Below, one piece after another: positions 26,721 through 36,142 of a stretch of 64,000 bases of DNA (within the stretch, counting starts at the first letter, position 1; the number at the start of each line of letters is the position of its first letter). The notes beneath the pieces were generated by a model, which was not told the origin of the DNA, searched no databases, and saw nothing but the letters and a program-made list of their open reading frames with translations. Position numbers and translations under genes: made by a program. Source of the stretch: Marinobacter changyiensis (lineage in GTDB: Bacteria > Pseudomonadota > Gammaproteobacteria > Pseudomonadales > Oleiphilaceae); the NCBI RefSeq assembly GCF_009193265.1, contig NZ_VZZZ01000001.1:992001-1056000 (forward strand), given 5' to 3'.

Positions 26721-27530
26721 ATGTCCTCGCTCAGCAAAGTGGAAACCAAACCCCCAAGCCCTGCTTTAATCTATCACCAACAATTTGTACCCGCATTATT
26801 TGGTCAGTGGGGCCCGCGACTTGCGGTGCAAGCCAACCTGCGCAGTGGCACAACCATACTCGATGTGGGCTGCGGTACCGGCGTGTTGGCCTCGGCTGCC
26901 GCCGATATGGTCGGTGATGAAGGCGTCACCGGTGTGGATATCAACCCGGACATGCTGGATGTGGCCCGGCAACTGCGACCAAACATCAAATGGCTCCAGG
27001 CACCGGCCGAAAACCTTCCGTTCGCTGACGCCAGTTTTGACACGGTTCTGAGCCAGTTTGCCCTGATGTTTTTTGACTCCCGTGTAAAAGGGCTGGCGGA
27101 AATGTGGCGCGTGCTCAGACCGGGCGGAACCCTCCTGGTTGCCGTCTGCGATGGCATCCACCGTTCGCCGGGTTACGCGGTGCTTGCTGAAGTGCTGAAC
27201 AGCCTGTTTGGCCCTGATGTCGCAGAGTCTTTCAGGGCGCCGTTCAGTGCCGGTGACGCGGACCACCTGCGCGAACTTGTGCAGGCAGCGGGTATCCCTG
27301 ACGTGAGCATCAAACAACAGCTGGGCACCGTGAAATTCGACACCATCGGCAACATGATCTCAACCGAACGCGCCTGTGTGTTCACCCTAGGCGGGATACT
27401 GGATGATGCGCAGTTTACGCAACTGATGCGCGAAGCTGACGTGGCGTTCCGGGACTTTCTGACCGATAACGGGACCGTTGAATTCACCATGCCAGCCTTA
27501 ACCATTCAGGCGCAGAAAAAAGCTGAGTGA
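26721..27530 (+). CDS. class I SAM-dependent methyltransferase
   Basis: A 269-residue protein after an excellent AGGAGG. It has SAM motif I TTILDVGCGTGVLASAAADM, acidic motif II TGVDINPDML, motif III PFADASFDTVLSQFALMFFD and motif IV LRPGGTLLVAVCD, as in UbiE/Methyltransf_11. The acceptor is unknown. It is divergent from the AraC-type regulator, which is the obvious candidate controller. Confidence 0.85.
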   Translation: MSSLSKVETKPPSPALIYHQQFVPALFGQWGPRLAVQANLRSGTTILDVGCGTGVLASAAADMVGDEGVTGVDINPDMLDVARQLRPNIKWLQAPAENLPFADASFDTVLSQFALMFFDSRVKGLAEMWRVLRPGGTLLVAVCDGIHRSPGYAVLAEVLNSLFGPDVAESFRAPFSAGDADHLRELVQAAGIPDVSIKQQLGTVKFDTIGNMISTERACVFTLGGILDDAQFTQLMREADVAFRDFLTDNGTVEFTMPALTIQAQKKAE

Positions 27531-27737
27531 GGGTGCGTGTTACCGTTTTTTCGATAACAAAAATGGATATAACCCTGAATTATTTGCTTCCAAACTGACT
27601 AAGGCCCGGCGGCAATCACTGCTATTGTTTTTTGGGGTATCAACGTTGGAAGTGATACCTGATGCTGATTTAAAAATCATAAAAACGGTAATGCTATTGC
27701 CCTGACTTTGAAAAAATAAAGCTGAATCAGGGATAGC

Positions 27738-29780
27738 ATGTTTAAACACAGGGATTGCATCATGGCCATAACTTACGCCTGGCGCTCACTGACGGTGATC
27801 GCCTTATCTGCAACACTATCGACCTATGCCCTGGCAGACGAACTCCTCGTCTCCGACGGCGACAAAGCCGACAACAAGCACCTGCTGCACGATACACCCC
27901 TGCCGGATGGGCATGTCCCGGCCAATGTTAACTATGGGTTCAATGTCGTCGGCCGGGATACTCTCGGCGGCATTTCAACCGGGCTCTACACAGATGTCTG
28001 GGCTCACGACGGCTACGCCTACATCGGCACCTTCCAGGAACCCGACTGCACCCGCGCAGGCGTCTATATTTCCGACATCCGGGACCCGGCTAACCCGGTC
28101 ACCGTCAGCATGATCAAATCGCCCCCGCAGACCCGGATCAATGACGTCAAGGTGACCCGCATCGGTGACCGGGATGTGCTGATCCACTCACTGGAACCCT
28201 GCGGCCCATTGGTCGGTGGCGGACAGGCACTTGGCGGTGGCAATGGCGGCCACCAGCAGGGGCAATTGGGCATCTCGCTCTGGGATGTCAGTGACCCGGC
28301 CAAGCCCCACCCGTTGAAACAGAACTTTCTCGACTTCCCGGTCCACAATACCTTCCCGTGGACCACATCGGCGGGAAAAACCTACCTGCTGATTGTTGAT
28401 GATGTCGCCCTCGACGACCTGAAAATCGCCGACATCACCAAACCCCAGGCACCCAAGCTGATCACCACCACCGGCATTGAAACCTGGCGCGACACCAATC
28501 CGGAGGTCACCGCCGACGGACAGGAGTTTATGGGCAGCTTTGCCGCTCCCTTACTCCACGACATCTGGGTCAACGACCTGAACCCGGGGCCCGGTGAAAA
28601 CTGGCAGGCGGTGTTGTCCTACTGGGACGCGGGTTTTATCACTCTCGACGTCAATGACCCCTATAATCCGATCTTTCTTGGCGATTCCACCTACCCGGAC
28701 CCAGACCCGGTGCATGGCATTTCCCCGCCGGAAGGCAACGCCCACGCGGCCGTCTTTGCCGGCCCCAACTTTGACAAGATCTTTGGTGGCGACGAGGACT
28801 TCGACTCGCTCTTCACCGCCGTGACTGCGGGAGGCGAAGCCTACCAGGCGAATCAGGGCAGTGACGTGCCACAAATTGGCCCCGGCGCCGACATTGAGGA
28901 GTTGATGGAGCAGACCGCGTTTGTGGGCCAGGCCTGCGGCGGCACCTTGGCGCCGGCTGCCGATGTGGGCGCTGGCATTGCGCTGATCGAACGGGGCGGC
29001 TGTACCTTTACCCTGAAAGCCCAGACCGTCGAAGCCGCAGGCTACAGCGCCGGTGTGGTTTTCAACTCGGCAGCAACGGGTAACTGCGAAGCGACGGTAT
29101 CGATGCTCGTTGAGGCGGGTATACCCATGCTGTTTGTCCCCCGCTCGACGGGCTTTGCGGTACTGGGTATCGATGGCTACGACCCCAGCCTGTGCCCAGA
29201 TGGCGAAGGGGCCAACCCGGCCCTGCCTGCACCGGCCTCGCTGGGGCTGGTGGCCACGCTGGGCGCGGTCTTTGATGGCTGGGGTTATCTCCACACCCTG
29301 AACAACACCTCAAGTGACATCACGGTACCCCTCGGTATGGACGGCGAAACCGCGACCGTGGGTTACCTGGGTGAGATGGGCTATTACGCCCCGGCCGAAA
29401 TCACCGATCCGGCACTGGCCACAGGCGCTGGCGACCTGACCATGCACAACCTGGAGATTGATCCGGCGAACCCGGACCGAACCTTTATCAGCTGGTATTC
29501 ATTGGGCATGCGCGCGGTCGAATGGCGCCCGGGCCACTTGCATGACAACAGCAAGGGCGAAGGCGTAGTGTCCTGGAACATGCACGAAGTGGGACGCTTC
29601 ATTGCCGGCGATGAATACGGCGACGCGGCCGGCTCGAATTTCTGGGGCGTCCATGTCACGGAAGTGGAGGGTGAACAGTACATTCTGGGCACTGACCGCA
29701 ACACTGGGTTGTGGATCTTCCAGTGGAACTGTGAAGACGCCACCGATGTGCTCTACTGCAACGGACCGGCCACACCTTAA
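27738..29780 (+). CDS. large secreted PA-domain protein with LVIVD-like propeller
   Basis: A 680-residue protein. Signal peptide AWRSLTVIALSATLSTYALA; ATGs at 27738 and 27762 are both possible and both follow AGGGA. Residues ~60-370 have repeated LVIVD-like blades (AYIGTFQEP; GVYISDIRDPANPVTV; ISLWDVSDPAKPHPL; ITLDVNDPYNPIFLGD). A protease-associated domain follows at ~400-500 (IALIERGGCTFTLKAQTVEA), then further propeller blades and a terminal LWIFQWNCEDATDVLYC with a likely disulfide. A surface or periplasmic binding role is probable; no catalytic motif was seen. Confidence 0.8.
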   Translation: MFKHRDCIMAITYAWRSLTVIALSATLSTYALADELLVSDGDKADNKHLLHDTPLPDGHVPANVNYGFNVVGRDTLGGISTGLYTDVWAHDGYAYIGTFQEPDCTRAGVYISDIRDPANPVTVSMIKSPPQTRINDVKVTRIGDRDVLIHSLEPCGPLVGGGQALGGGNGGHQQGQLGISLWDVSDPAKPHPLKQNFLDFPVHNTFPWTTSAGKTYLLIVDDVALDDLKIADITKPQAPKLITTTGIETWRDTNPEVTADGQEFMGSFAAPLLHDIWVNDLNPGPGENWQAVLSYWDAGFITLDVNDPYNPIFLGDSTYPDPDPVHGISPPEGNAHAAVFAGPNFDKIFGGDEDFDSLFTAVTAGGEAYQANQGSDVPQIGPGADIEELMEQTAFVGQACGGTLAPAADVGAGIALIERGGCTFTLKAQTVEAAGYSAGVVFNSAATGNCEATVSMLVEAGIPMLFVPRSTGFAVLGIDGYDPSLCPDGEGANPALPAPASLGLVATLGAVFDGWGYLHTLNNTSSDITVPLGMDGETATVGYLGEMGYYAPAEITDPALATGAGDLTMHNLEIDPANPDRTFISWYSLGMRAVEWRPGHLHDNSKGEGVVSWNMHEVGRFIAGDEYGDAAGSNFWGVHVTEVEGEQYILGTDRNTGLWIFQWNCEDATDVLYCNGPATP

Positions 29781-29792
29781 ACCTCAGTTGTT

Positions 29793-29819
29793 ACCCGGGC
29801 GGTGCAACGCCGCCCGGGT
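29793..29819 (+). terminator. GC-rich hairpin after the PA-domain gene
   Basis: ACCCGGGCGG-TGCAACG-CCGCCCGGGT, a perfect 10-bp stem 13 bp after the stop. There is no T tract, so it may stabilise the transcript end or act with Rho. Confidence 0.55.
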
Positions 29820-29935
29820 GCTGCCAGTCAAGAATCGACTCGTCTTCCCGGGCGTCATAATCACCCGCAAACGTTTGCTTCTGTGGCTCAGCGTTCTTTG
29901 AATCTATCCCGGTTTTCACTCAAGTCTGAAATACT

Positions 29936-30568
29936 GTGCCGGAGTCAAACGGAACAGGATCCACACACTTGCCAACTCCCCGCTGGGTGCAACGCCTGCG
30001 CCCCAAAGAACTACCCTTCCGACGCCGGCTGACCCGCGCTGCCGTCGCCTTGATCTATCGAAAGAGTGACGACGGTGGCATTGAACTCCTGTTTATCCAG
30101 CGCGCACGGCGAGACGGCGACCCCTGGTCCGGGGATATGGCCTTCCCTGGCGGGCGAATCCACCACAGCGATGCGACACCCAGGGCCGCCGCCGAGCGGG
30201 AAACCCGGGAGGAAACCGGCATCGACCTCAGCCGCCATGGCGTCTTCCAGGCCCGGTTGTCGGACCTCCTCACTCGCCACCACAGCCGCTGGCGACCGAT
30301 GGTGGTCACGCCCTACGTTTACGAGTGGACAGGCACAGAGCCGGAAACACTGAATCACGAAGTGGAGCAAACGGTCTGGATTCCCCGCGACTACCTGGCT
30401 GCCGATGAAAACCAGAGCACACTGCCCTTTCGCACACCGCTGGGCACCCTCAACCTGCCCTGTTGCCGGTATCAGGGCTACTGTATCTGGGGGTTGAGCT
30501 ACAGCATTTTGCAGGAGTTGCTGGCTCTGGATTCAGATCTGCAGCGCCGAACCAGCACCGGTTTGTGA
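29936..30568 (+). CDS. Nudix hydrolase, CoA pyrophosphatase-like
   Basis: A 210-residue protein from a GTG start (PESNGTGSTHLPTPRWVQRL). The Nudix box is FPGGRIHHSDATPRAAAERE followed by TREETGID, with REETG intact. The preceding LFIQRARRDGDPWSGDMAFP matches the NudL/CoA diphosphatase type, which removes 3',5'-ADP from CoA derivatives. The C-terminus LPCCRYQGYCIWGLSYSIL is also family-like. The start is uncertain because the first 20 residues are variable. Confidence 0.85.
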   Translation: MPESNGTGSTHLPTPRWVQRLRPKELPFRRRLTRAAVALIYRKSDDGGIELLFIQRARRDGDPWSGDMAFPGGRIHHSDATPRAAAERETREETGIDLSRHGVFQARLSDLLTRHHSRWRPMVVTPYVYEWTGTEPETLNHEVEQTVWIPRDYLAADENQSTLPFRTPLGTLNLPCCRYQGYCIWGLSYSILQELLALDSDLQRRTSTGL

Positions 30569-30598
30569 TAACGTTCAGGGAAAGGAGGGTATGACTCG

Positions 30599-30714
30599 AT
30601 GACTACCAACCTGCCCTTTTCTCAAGCTTGTGAGAACAACAAAGCCCCGATCCTCGAGAAACTGCGTGAGCTCTTTAAGGCACCGGGCAAGGTATTGGAG
30701 GTGGGGACAATCCT
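30599..30714 (+). pseudogene. N-terminal remnant of a DUF938 methyltransferase
   Basis: After AAGGAGGG the ATG gives NLPFSQACENNKAPILEKLR, then KAPGKVLEVG, exactly where DUF938 proteins continue into the SAM-binding GSGTGQHA loop. Here the sequence breaks instead into TILPMMEL and unrelated DNA. Only about 40 codons survive. Confidence 0.75.
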
Positions 30715-30957
30715 GCCCATGATGGAACTGGACGCAGGGACTGCCCACTGGCCTGTTGGCCTGTTGACTCGTTCAGCCCATTTTTTCACGTTCGCTGCTT
30801 TCCAGACTTCGCACAACCATACCAGCACATATCGCAAACCGAATCGCCTCTGAAGAGGGTATTCAGGCGAGTGTAATGTCCATGCTGACCGTCGTTGCCG
30901 ATAACATCCGCGGCCGGACATTCCTAAAAAAAGGCACACTGTGCCAAAGGGTTGTTC

Positions 30958-31312
30958 ATGTCCAGACGCAGAAAATATAGCCCAGAATTCAAACGCGAAG
31001 CCATCGCTTTAGCCCGGCAGCCCGGTGTGAGTTGTCGCCAGATCGCCCTGGAGGTTGGAATTAATCCCAACCTATTGTCTCGTTGGCGCAGAGAAGCGGA
31101 TGAGGAGACAGACAAGGCCTTCAAAGATTCTGGTTCCCCCAGAGACGAGGAGGTTGCCCGTCTCAAGCGAGAGTTGGCCCGCGTGAAAAAGGAGCGTGAT
31201 TTTTTGCGCGAAGCGGCAGTGTTCTTCGCAAAGGAGTCGTCCTGAGGTATCAGGCGAATCAGCGTTTGCTGTCACGCATCAGAGAGATTCATGGCGATAG
31301 CGGTGGCACAGT
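30958..31312 (+). mobile_element. IS3-family insertion sequence remnant (orfA and start of orfB)
   Basis: orfA (30958-31245) encodes SRRRKYSPEFKREAIALARQ, GVSCRQIALEVGINPNLLSR and a C-terminal leucine-zipper-like stretch (RLKRELARVKKERDFLREA), the HTH_Tnp_1 transposase subunit of IS3-type elements. orfB begins RYQANQRLLSRIREIHGDSG in the overlapping frame and is cut off after ~25 codons by the palindromic repeat at 31313. The catalytic DDE part is lost. The element lies between the DUF938 remnant and the ICMT remnant. Confidence 0.8.
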
Positions 31313-31367
31313 AAAAAAGCGGGACAGACCTATTTCTTGGCTGTTTCCGTGAACGAAAAATAGATCT
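31313..31367. repeat. palindromic repeat, truncated copy 1
   Basis: AAAAAAGCGGGACAGACCTA followed by TTTCTTGGCTGTTTCCGTGA and ACGAAAAATAGATCT. It is nearly identical to the copy at 37126-37192, which goes on to CCGTCCCGGTTTT and so forms a full hairpin. This copy lacks the closing half. Confidence 0.7.
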
Positions 31368-31470
31368 GAAGATCATGTAGCCAGCCTCCCATAGTCTGTC
31401 TTCGGGAGTAGGCTGGTAGTTGGCAAAACAAACCTGCCATGCAGTGTGTATTTCTTCCTGGAAGATAATG

Positions 31471-31846
31471 TCAGTAAATCCCTGGAATCAACCGATAGTG
31501 CACACGTCGCGCATAGTCGCGATAGCCCGGCGACAATAACCAGCGGGAAACTCACGCTCAGGGCCATCAACGGCGCAAGTACTTTGTCCCAGGCTTTTGC
31601 GCTTTGGGCCTTCTCCATATTTTGGCGTTCGGCCATCAACCCCGGATGCCGCCTTTCCGCCCAAATGTGGCCATCGAGGCCGACCACAAATATCAGTAGA
31701 GAATAGCCCCACCCCTGCCACCAACCAAATTCCCCTCCGCATACCAGGAGGACAAGTGGTATTGAAAGATACAACACCACCAGCCTGACCCACTGATGAG
31801 GGGACGCTGCCTGAGCTACCTTTGAATCATCTGCATCCGACGACAT
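31471..31846 (-). pseudogene. isoprenylcysteine methyltransferase-like gene with internal deletion
   Basis: Starts SSDADDSKVAQAASPHQWVR, then two membrane helices (LVVLYLSIPLVLLVCGGEFG, GYSLLIFVVGLDGHIWAERR) and LAPLMALSVSFPLVIVAG. The frame then breaks. In the next frame the extreme C-terminus GYRDYARRVHYRLIPGIY is present, which is how ICMT-family proteins end. The intervening helices and the catalytic RHPxY-type region are deleted, so the product is not an active methyltransferase. Confidence 0.75.
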
Positions 31847-31894
31847 AGCATGACCCCAAAATCACGTAATTTTTGTTAAAGGCGCAGGCTTTAA

Positions 31895-33298
31895 TCACAT
31901 AGGCAGAGTGACTGACACCCGGAGGCCTTGCCCATTCGGACCCGCCCCTAGACGGATGTCACCGCCCATACCCCGAATCAGGGTGCGGGCGATGGCCAGG
32001 CCCAGGCCTGCGCCGCCGGTTTCCCGACTGCGTGAGTGTTCCAGCCGGTAGAATGGTTCGAAAACCCGTTCTAGCTCGGCTTCAGGAATACCCGGCCCCT
32101 GGTCGACGATGGTGACAACCGCCTCCGAGTCCGTCGTTTCCAGTGTAACCTCCGCCTGCTCGCCATAATTTACCGCGTTCTCAATCAGATTACGCAGGGC
32201 ACGTTTGACGGCTTCGGGCTGCCCCTGGACCACACATCTCGGACTGTCTTCGCAGTGGACCGCCAGGCCCATTTCCTGAAGATCGCTGCAAAGACTGTCC
32301 AGAAGGGTGGCCAGATCATAACGGCGGTGCTGTTCGGTGGTGCTGCCCCGGATGAAATCGAGGGTGGCTTCGGCAAGATGCTGCATCTCTCTGAGGGAAT
32401 CAAGAAGTCGGTCCCTGTCCTCGCCTTCCGGCAGCATTTCCACCCGCAGCCGCATGGAGGTGATGGGGGTTCTGAGGTCATGGGCCAGGGCCGCTAGCAG
32501 TCTTGCCCGGTCCTCCTGGGCCCGGCCAACCTGATCCTGCATCTGGTTAAAGGCCCGGGTTACCTCACGGACGTCCTCCGGTCCCTTTTCAGGAATCCGG
32601 ACTTTTTCACCCCGCCCGAATGCATGCGCCGCCCTGCTCAACTCATTCATTGGCCGAAGGATTCGACGGACCGCCAGCAACAAGGTCAGCGTGAGCAGCA
32701 CAGCGGTAATGCCAACGCTGGTGAGCGTGGCCTTCAGCCACAACCAGGAGGGCGCTGGTGGCCGGGCACGGGCGTTGAACCATTGGCCGGAAGACAAGGC
32801 CAGGGAAACCCCCAGTACCGGTTGGCATTCGTGACGTTCATCGCGATGGTCGTCATCGTCACGGTGTTCCTCATACTCGTGATGCTCATCATCGTGTCGT
32901 TCACGGTCCCTATGGTCATCGCGATCGGGCAGGCAGTCGTCTTCGTCAGCCTCCATGGCCGTTCGCACCTGGTCCACTGGCAGACCCAGTTCGTCGGCCA
33001 GCCGGCGCGTCATGCCGGAGGCCCGATCCTCGGGCAGATATGGCGCAGGATCGATGGACAGCCGCAGAGTTGGGCTTGAGAGTGCCCGCAGGATACGCTC
33101 CTGCCGATCCGGGTCTGTGGTATCGGCCAGGGTGTAGCCATCGGCCACCCGCTGGAGGACGTGCTCCAGGCTGGCACTGCGCAGGGCACCCTGGCGCTCG
33201 CCAGCAAGGATAACGATGGTGATAATCTGGGCCACCAGCAGCACCAGAATCAGCAACAGCGCCAGCTGCCCGCCGGCGCGCCGGGGCCACAGTCTCAT
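31895..33298 (-). CDS. sensor histidine kinase with His/Asp-rich periplasmic segment
   Basis: A 467-residue kinase: TM1 at about 9-32, a periplasmic region of about 155 residues, TM2 at about 188-210, HAMP at 210-262, a HisKA H-box (LLAALAHDLRTPITSMRLRV, His273) and HATPase_c with N-box (RALRNLIENAVNYG), VDQGPGIP and GGAGLGLAIARTL. Residues ~117-157 of the sensor are almost only D, H, E and R (DRDDHRDRERHDDEHHEYEE), a likely metal- or proton-sensing stretch. The gene overlaps its regulator by ATGA. Probable targets are the divergent exported protein and cytochrome b561. Confidence 0.9.
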   Translation of the reverse strand: MRLWPRRAGGQLALLLILVLLVAQIITIVILAGERQGALRSASLEHVLQRVADGYTLADTTDPDRQERILRALSSPTLRLSIDPAPYLPEDRASGMTRRLADELGLPVDQVRTAMEADEDDCLPDRDDHRDRERHDDEHHEYEEHRDDDDHRDERHECQPVLGVSLALSSGQWFNARARPPAPSWLWLKATLTSVGITAVLLTLTLLLAVRRILRPMNELSRAAHAFGRGEKVRIPEKGPEDVREVTRAFNQMQDQVGRAQEDRARLLAALAHDLRTPITSMRLRVEMLPEGEDRDRLLDSLREMQHLAEATLDFIRGSTTEQHRRYDLATLLDSLCSDLQEMGLAVHCEDSPRCVVQGQPEAVKRALRNLIENAVNYGEQAEVTLETTDSEAVVTIVDQGPGIPEAELERVFEPFYRLEHSRSRETGGAGLGLAIARTLIRGMGGDIRLGAGPNGQGLRVSVTLPM

Positions 33299-34020
33299 TG
33301 TTCAGCCCCTTCGACCGCAGCAATCCACTGGTAGCCCCCACCCCAGATGGTCTTGATCAGCCGGGGGCTACGGGCATCCGGATCGATCTTGCGACGCAGG
33401 CGGCTGACATGGTTATCAATGCTCCGGTCGAAGGCATCGGCCTCTCTGCCGAGGGTCAGGTCCATCAGCTGATCCCGGGATAACACGCGACCGGCGTGCT
33501 CCAGGAAGGCGAGCAAAAGTTTGTATTCAGCGGTACTCAGTGAAACTTCGACACCTTCCGGATCAACCAGTTGATGGCGGTCGACGTCCAGCTTCCAGCC
33601 TTCGAACGTCAGGCACTGCCCCGCCATAGGGCTGCGCTGGGGTGGCAGCGCCGTGGTCCGGCGCAGAACCGCCTTGATGCGAGCCAGCAGTTCCCGGGGG
33701 TTAAACGGCTTGGTGAGGTAATCGTCGGCCCCCATTTCCAGACCGACAATGCGATCGGTTTCCTCGCTCATGGCGGTCAGCAGAATCACCGGCAACTCGG
33801 TGTGCTCACGAAGGTAACGGCAAAGTGTGAGGCCATCATCGCCAGGCATCATGATGTCCAGTACAACCAGGTCGACGGAATGCTGTTTCAGTTGGCGCTT
33901 CATGGCATCGCCCCCATCCGCCAGCAGCACGCGCAGGCCATGCTCCTGAAGATAGCGACCGACCAGATCGCGAATGTCTCGATGGTCATCAACCACCAGG
34001 ATTGCGGGAGAGTCGCTCAC
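33295..34020 (-). CDS. OmpR-family response regulator
   Basis: A 241-residue protein. Receiver domain ILVVDDHRDIRDLVGRYLQE with phospho-acceptor Asp55 in VVLDIMMPGDDGL, TA in VILLTAMSEET and the conserved Lys in DYLTKPFNPRELLARIKAVL. The C-terminal winged helix has LSTAEYKLLLAFLEHAGRVL and DRSIDNHVSRLRRKIDPDAR. First gene of the two-component operon; divergent from the exported protein at 34239. Confidence 0.93.
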   Translation of the reverse strand: MSDSPAILVVDDHRDIRDLVGRYLQEHGLRVLLADGGDAMKRQLKQHSVDLVVLDIMMPGDDGLTLCRYLREHTELPVILLTAMSEETDRIVGLEMGADDYLTKPFNPRELLARIKAVLRRTTALPPQRSPMAGQCLTFEGWKLDVDRHQLVDPEGVEVSLSTAEYKLLLAFLEHAGRVLSRDQLMDLTLGREADAFDRSIDNHVSRLRRKIDPDARSPRLIKTIWGGGYQWIAAVEGAEQ

Positions 34021-34238
34021 TCGTTACTCCGTTGAATTACCGTCTGCCCTGATTATAGGGGAGTCGACTTCCCGCTTGGGCGCGATCTTGTCAAAAACCG
34101 TCGCAATTCTAGGCCTTGCGACAAGTTGCGACAAAGTCGGCGTATCACAGAGACAATTCTGCGACGTTTCCTTGGTGCAATAACTCCCGACCAACGATGA
34201 CATTCCGTCATGGGTTTTACCAACCAGGGAGTTCGACC

Positions 34239-34592
34239 ATGAAGAAAACCACCACCATTGCTGCCCTCTCCGTCGCCGCGCTGCTCAGCGCCACGCCACT
34301 GCTGGTGTCTGCCGATGACGACTACAGGAGAGGCGACTGTGATGATCGTTACGAGAATCGCCACCACGGTAAATCCATGGGGTCAGATCTCAAGCAGTAC
34401 AGCGCCGACGAAATGCGCATCATGGCCCATGGTCAGGCGCTTAAACGCTTCGGCCCGGGCGTGGATGTGTCCGTTGAGGAAACGTCCGATGGCACCTACC
34501 GGGTACAGCTTCGGGATGCCGAGCAGAATCTGATCCGGGAGCAGGAGTTCAACCAGTACGGTGCCTCGGTTCGCGGCGGACGCCGGGACTGA
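34239..34592 (+). CDS. exported PepSY-like small protein
   Basis: A 117-residue protein from ATG 34239 (after CAGGGAG). Signal peptide KKTTTIAALSVAALLSATPL, cleaved near VSA-DDD. The mature N-terminus is acidic and His-bearing (DDDYRRGDCDDRYENRHHGK). The rest (YSADEMRIMAHGQALKRFGP, then YRVQLRDAEQNLIREQEFNQ) resembles a PepSY-like fold. It sits between a divergent two-component system and a cytochrome b561 gene and is the most likely regulated target. Confidence 0.75.
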   Translation: MKKTTTIAALSVAALLSATPLLVSADDDYRRGDCDDRYENRHHGKSMGSDLKQYSADEMRIMAHGQALKRFGPGVDVSVEETSDGTYRVQLRDAEQNLIREQEFNQYGASVRGGRRD

Positions 34593-34655
34593 TTGCCACC
34601 AGCCAGCGCGGGGCACTTCAGGGCCCCCGCCACCCTTTGATCAAGGAGAATCCCG

Positions 34656-35180
34656 ATGACATTGATGGACGCTGACAACCGTTATGGTGCCGTTTCCCGG
34701 GCCGTGCACTGGATAATGGCGGTTCTGCTGCTAGTAATGCTCGCCAGTGAAGTCTGGTTTGAGGCTTTGGAACACACCCTCTCCGAAGCCTCTCTTATGG
34801 CCTGGCACCAGAGTCTGGGCCTGACTATCTTCGGGCTGGTGATCTTTCGTGGCCTGTGGCGATGGCTGAACCGCTCGCGTCTGTCACCACCCGCGCACTG
34901 GGCCACCATGGCGAAACTGGGGCACCTCGCGCTTTATGCCCTGATGATCCTGATGCCGCTTTCAGGCCTCGCCACGTCTCTTGGCGAAGGCGATCCCGTC
35001 ACCTTTTTCGGCTGGACAGTCTTTGGCTACGGCCCGGAAGTGGAGTGGCTGGAAGACAGCGGAGAAGATGTACATGAGGTACTGGCGAACGTGCTTTGGC
35101 TCATGATCGGCATACACGTGGCGGCTGCCCTGGCGCACCAGTACATGCTGGGAGACCGAATCATGAAACGCATGGCCTGA
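34656..35180 (+). CDS. cytochrome b561-family protein
   Basis: A 174-residue, four-helix inner membrane protein. The haem-ligand histidines are in VSRAVHWIMAVLLLVMLASE, SLMAWHQSLGLTIFGLVIFR, KLGHLALYALMILMPLSGLA and VLWLMIGIHVAAALAHQYML. These diheme proteins carry electrons from the quinone pool or scavenge superoxide. AAGGAG precedes the ATG; it is 63 bp behind the PepSY-like gene, likely the same operon. Confidence 0.9.
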   Translation: MTLMDADNRYGAVSRAVHWIMAVLLLVMLASEVWFEALEHTLSEASLMAWHQSLGLTIFGLVIFRGLWRWLNRSRLSPPAHWATMAKLGHLALYALMILMPLSGLATSLGEGDPVTFFGWTVFGYGPEVEWLEDSGEDVHEVLANVLWLMIGIHVAAALAHQYMLGDRIMKRMA

Positions 35181-35217
35181 TAGACCATATTCGCTGGATA
35201 AAAGCCCGCCCTCGCGC

Positions 35218-36066
35218 CTAGGCCACCGGCAGCGATTCGTCGCTGCCCCAGTCCGCCCAGGAACCGTCGTACAACGACAACTGGTCATACCCCGCCACCT
35301 TGGCCGCCAGCAGAATGATGCAGGCGGTGACTCCGGAACCACAGGAAAAGACCAGTTGGTGTCCGTTGCCGGGATGAAGGTTCGGAGCAAGGTTTTTAAA
35401 CGTTTCCGCCAGTTCACTGGCCGGTTTAAAACGGTAACCTTCCAGCACCTCGGTAAACGGAAGGTTGAGGGAGTTGGGGATATGGCCACCACGCACACCC
35501 GGGCGGGGCTCCGGCGCCTGTGCCAGGAACCGCGCCCGGGATCGCGCATCGATAACGGCTACTTGCTCGTCTTCCAGATGCTGTAAAACGTAGGCGGAAT
35601 CCCGAACCCGGCTGGGACCAAGGTTGCCCACCACGCTGCCGGAGGAAACCGCTTCTCTAACCGGCGCCGACACGGTATCGCGGCCTTCCGCTAACCACTG
35701 TGGCAGGCCACCATCCAGCACGAAAACCTGCTGAAGACCCATCGACCGCAGAATCCACCAGGCCCGGGGAGCCGAATAGATTCCCTGGTTGTCGTAGAGC
35801 ACCACCAGGCTGTTGGGCATAATGCCCAGTCTGCGAACTTCCTGCGTGAACTGTTCCTCCGTAGGGAAGGCATGGAGCTGGGAAGATCCCGTATCGCAAA
35901 GGGTTCCCTCAAGATCAATCTGGTAGCTACCCGGTATCCACACCGGGTGATCGTATACGATCGGCTCCTTACCAATAACGGTGGCCATACTCGCGTCGAT
36001 CAGAGCCAACCGCTCGTTATCGAGGTTTTCCTGCAGCCAGTCAGTGGTTACGAGCGGGGACGCCAT
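35218..36066 (-). CDS. sseA: 3-mercaptopyruvate/thiosulfate sulfurtransferase
   Basis: A 282-residue tandem rhodanese protein. The inactive N-terminal domain has VTTDWLQENLDNERLALIDA and LVVLYDNQGIYSAPRAWWIL. The catalytic C-terminal domain has VIDARSRARF, RGGHIPNSLNLPFTEVL and the active-site loop VFSCGSGVTACIILLAA (Cys in CGSGVT), which is the mercaptopyruvate type. It moves sulfur from 3-mercaptopyruvate to acceptors. Confidence 0.9.
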   Translation of the reverse strand: MASPLVTTDWLQENLDNERLALIDASMATVIGKEPIVYDHPVWIPGSYQIDLEGTLCDTGSSQLHAFPTEEQFTQEVRRLGIMPNSLVVLYDNQGIYSAPRAWWILRSMGLQQVFVLDGGLPQWLAEGRDTVSAPVREAVSSGSVVGNLGPSRVRDSAYVLQHLEDEQVAVIDARSRARFLAQAPEPRPGVRGGHIPNSLNLPFTEVLEGYRFKPASELAETFKNLAPNLHPGNGHQLVFSCGSGVTACIILLAAKVAGYDQLSLYDGSWADWGSDESLPVA

Positions 36067-36142
36067 GGTGTGCTCCTGTCAAAAATGAAAATTGGAGTCT
36101 GGTTTTGAAGCGCGCCGGAACGCCAGATCTGCCCGATTATCC

